From NCBI GenBank assembly GCA_002435875.1, contig DIVN01000242.1, positions 82,987 through 88,936 on the forward strand: a DNA stretch of 5,950 bases. The letters are read 5' to 3'. Below are positions 4,570 through 5,950 of the stretch, in pieces. The number at the start of each line of letters is the position of its first letter. Position 1 is the first letter of the stretch. The notes under the pieces are model-generated. The model saw nothing but the letters and a program-made list of their open reading frames with translations. It had not been told where the DNA came from and searched no databases. The position numbers were made by a program, and so were the translations under genes. This stretch comes from Anaerolineales bacterium UBA6131. GTDB lineage: Bacteria > Chloroflexota > Anaerolineae > UBA2200.

Positions 4570-5950
4570 GTGCACGTTGAACCAGCCCATCTCAAAGAGC
4601 GACTGAGCTCACTGCCAGCCAAGCCAGGCGTCTACCTTATGCGAGACGCCTCCGGTCAGGTGATCTACGTCGGCAAGGCCATTCGCTTGCGCGACCGCGT
4701 GCGCTCCTATTTCCAATCACCCAGTGGCCAGACTCGCAAAGTCCAACGACTGGTAGACCAGATTGCAGATCTGGAGTTCATTGTCACGGGCTCAGAACTC
4801 GAAGCTCTCATTCTGGAATGCAACCTCATCAAGAAGCACCATCCGCACTACAATGTGCGCCTGAAGGATGACAAGCGATACCCGTACATCAAGGTCAGCC
4901 TGCAGGAAGAGTTCCCGCGCGTCTATACCGTGCGCAACATGCAAGAGGACGGTGCCAGGTATTTCGGCCCCTATACGTCATCATGGGCAGTCCGCCAAAC
5001 CATGGAACTGCTACGCAAGCTGTTTCCATACCTCACCTGTAAACGCGAGATTACTGGTCAGGATCGTCGGCCATGTCTCTATTATCACATTGGCCGGTGT
5101 GCCGGCCCCTGCATTGGGGCGATTTCTCAATCAGAGTATCGTCAGCTGATCAACCAGATCATCCTCTTTCTGGAAGGCAAGCAGGAGCGTATTGTGAGTG
5201 ACTTGCGCCAGCAGATGCAGCGAGCAGCATTGGAGTTGCGCTACGAACGAGCAGCCACGCTGCGGGACCAGGTGCAGGCACTCGAGCAGGTTATCGAGCG
5301 GCAGAAAATTGTGACGTCCGCGGCCTCTGATGAAGACGTAATCGCCTTTGCGCGAGAAGACGGGCAGGCCTGTGTGCAAACATTCTTCATCCGTGGAGGC
5401 AAGTTGATCGGCCGCGAATACTTTGTCTTGACAGGGACGCAGGACGAAGACCCGACCGAGATCATGACATCATTCGTGAAACAGTTCTATGACAAGGCCA
5501 CATCCATACCTGCTACCATCTTGTTGCAGCACAGCCTCTACGAGGCGCAGGTCATCGAGAGCTGGCTTCGCCAGCGGCGAGGAACCCGTGTGGCTGTTCG
5601 CGTTCCGTCGCGCGGCCGTGGGCGCGAACTGGTACAAATGGTCGCCGAGAACGCGGCGGACACTTTGAACCAGTTGCGAGCCGAATGGGCATCTGACCAG
5701 GCCCGACAGGTCACCGCCCTGGAGGAACTTCAGAGGTACCTCACCCTGCCAAGTGCTCCGACGCGCATCGAATGTTATGACATTTCGAATATCCAGGGAA
5801 CTGCAGCTGTGGGCAGCATGGTGGTGTTTGAGCAGGGTGTGCCCAGCAAGGGTTTGTACCGGCGGTTCAACATCAAGTCAGTCAGTGGACCGGATGATTT
5901 TTCCAGCATGGAGGAGGTACTCAGGCGGCGCTTCAAGCGCTGGCAGGCTG
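4570..5950 (+). CDS. uvrC: UvrABC system protein C, excision endonuclease subunit (partial, 3' end off window)
   Basis: UvrC makes the two incisions around a DNA lesion after UvrA and UvrB have located it (nucleotide excision repair, cytoplasm). The 460 visible residues contain, in order: the GIY-YIG nuclease domain (PGVYLM at 19-24, IYVGKA at 32-37, Arg43, Tyr47 and Glu83 in LECNLIK) for the 3' incision; a four-cysteine region (C157, C169, C177, C181) whose spacing equals that of the iron-sulfur ligands reported for E. coli UvrC; a UVR motif at about 209-244 (LELRYERAATLRDQVQALE) for binding UvrB; and the beginning of the RNase H-like domain for the 5' incision, with ECYDISNIQG and first catalytic Asp404, then DDFSSMEEVLRRRF. 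The remaining catalytic residues and the helix-hairpin-helix tail lie past the edge. The start is GTG 4570: an in-frame TGA at 4546 leaves no other usual start and residue alignment fits. Its Shine-Dalgarno is weak, so coupling to the DUF4126 gene is likely. The frame stays open to the window end. Confidence 0.97.
   Translation, partial: MHVEPAHLKERLSSLPAKPGVYLMRDASGQVIYVGKAIRLRDRVRSYFQSPSGQTRKVQRLVDQIADLEFIVTGSELEALILECNLIKKHHPHYNVRLKDDKRYPYIKVSLQEEFPRVYTVRNMQEDGARYFGPYTSSWAVRQTMELLRKLFPYLTCKREITGQDRRPCLYYHIGRCAGPCIGAISQSEYRQLINQIILFLEGKQERIVSDLRQQMQRAALELRYERAATLRDQVQALEQVIERQKIVTSAASDEDVIAFAREDGQACVQTFFIRGGKLIGREYFVLTGTQDEDPTEIMTSFVKQFYDKATSIPATILLQHSLYEAQVIESWLRQRRGTRVAVRVPSRGRGRELVQMVAENAADTLNQLRAEWASDQARQVTALEELQRYLTLPSAPTRIECYDISNIQGTAAVGSMVVFEQGVPSKGLYRRFNIKSVSGPDDFSSMEEVLRRRFKRWQA

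Noticed and set aside
1..5950. Mobile element, CRISPR array, tRNA or defence system
   Set aside because: Reading both strands I found no transposase or integrase motif, no direct-repeat array, no tRNA-like fold, and no defence-type domain; the HD protein alone is not enough to argue for one.

Overview
The window reads as ordinary chromosomal DNA from a moderately GC-rich bacterium. The protein flavour (the 'GSGKLLNYMAMG' type of family 4 glycosyltransferase, a TyrA-like protein with an 'EHDG...ESLP' motif, and a DUF4126 protein beside uvrC) suggests Chloroflexota, possibly Anaerolineae. That assignment is inference from remembered family resemblance, not from a search. Five of the seven gene starts I support are GTG or TTG. 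No RNA gene, CRISPR array, insertion sequence or prophage gene is visible.

Layout: two transcription units diverge from a 249-bp intergenic region (3750-3998). Leftward (minus strand), five tightly packed genes run off the left edge: a compact site-2 protease (M50), an HD-domain metal-dependent phosphohydrolase, a TyrA-like NAD(P)-dependent dehydrogenase with altered substrate motifs, a GT4 glycosyltransferase, and a left-handed beta-helix N-acetyltransferase of the WbpD/WlbB type cut by the window edge. Rightward (plus strand), a DUF4126 membrane protein is followed 10 nt later by uvrC, which starts at GTG 4570 and is cut by the right edge with its frame still open.

The intergenic region holds a good promoter candidate for each direction, both with an extended -10 (TGnTATAAT leftward, TGnTACAAT rightward). 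Between them lie a 7-bp inverted repeat and an 8-bp palindrome that could be regulator sites.

How the genes may work together: the glycosyltransferase and acetyltransferase point to surface polysaccharide or glycoconjugate synthesis with an acetamido sugar of the 2,3-diacetamido uronic acid type. The protease, HD protein and TyrA-like protein upstream have no obvious pathway link to this and may share only transcription. UvrC is the nucleotide excision repair endonuclease; the membrane protein before it has no known role. The most interesting protein is the TyrA-like enzyme: its cofactor fold and one catalytic histidine are present, but three positions normally tied to prephenate are altered. 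I see no clear evidence of a wholly new system.
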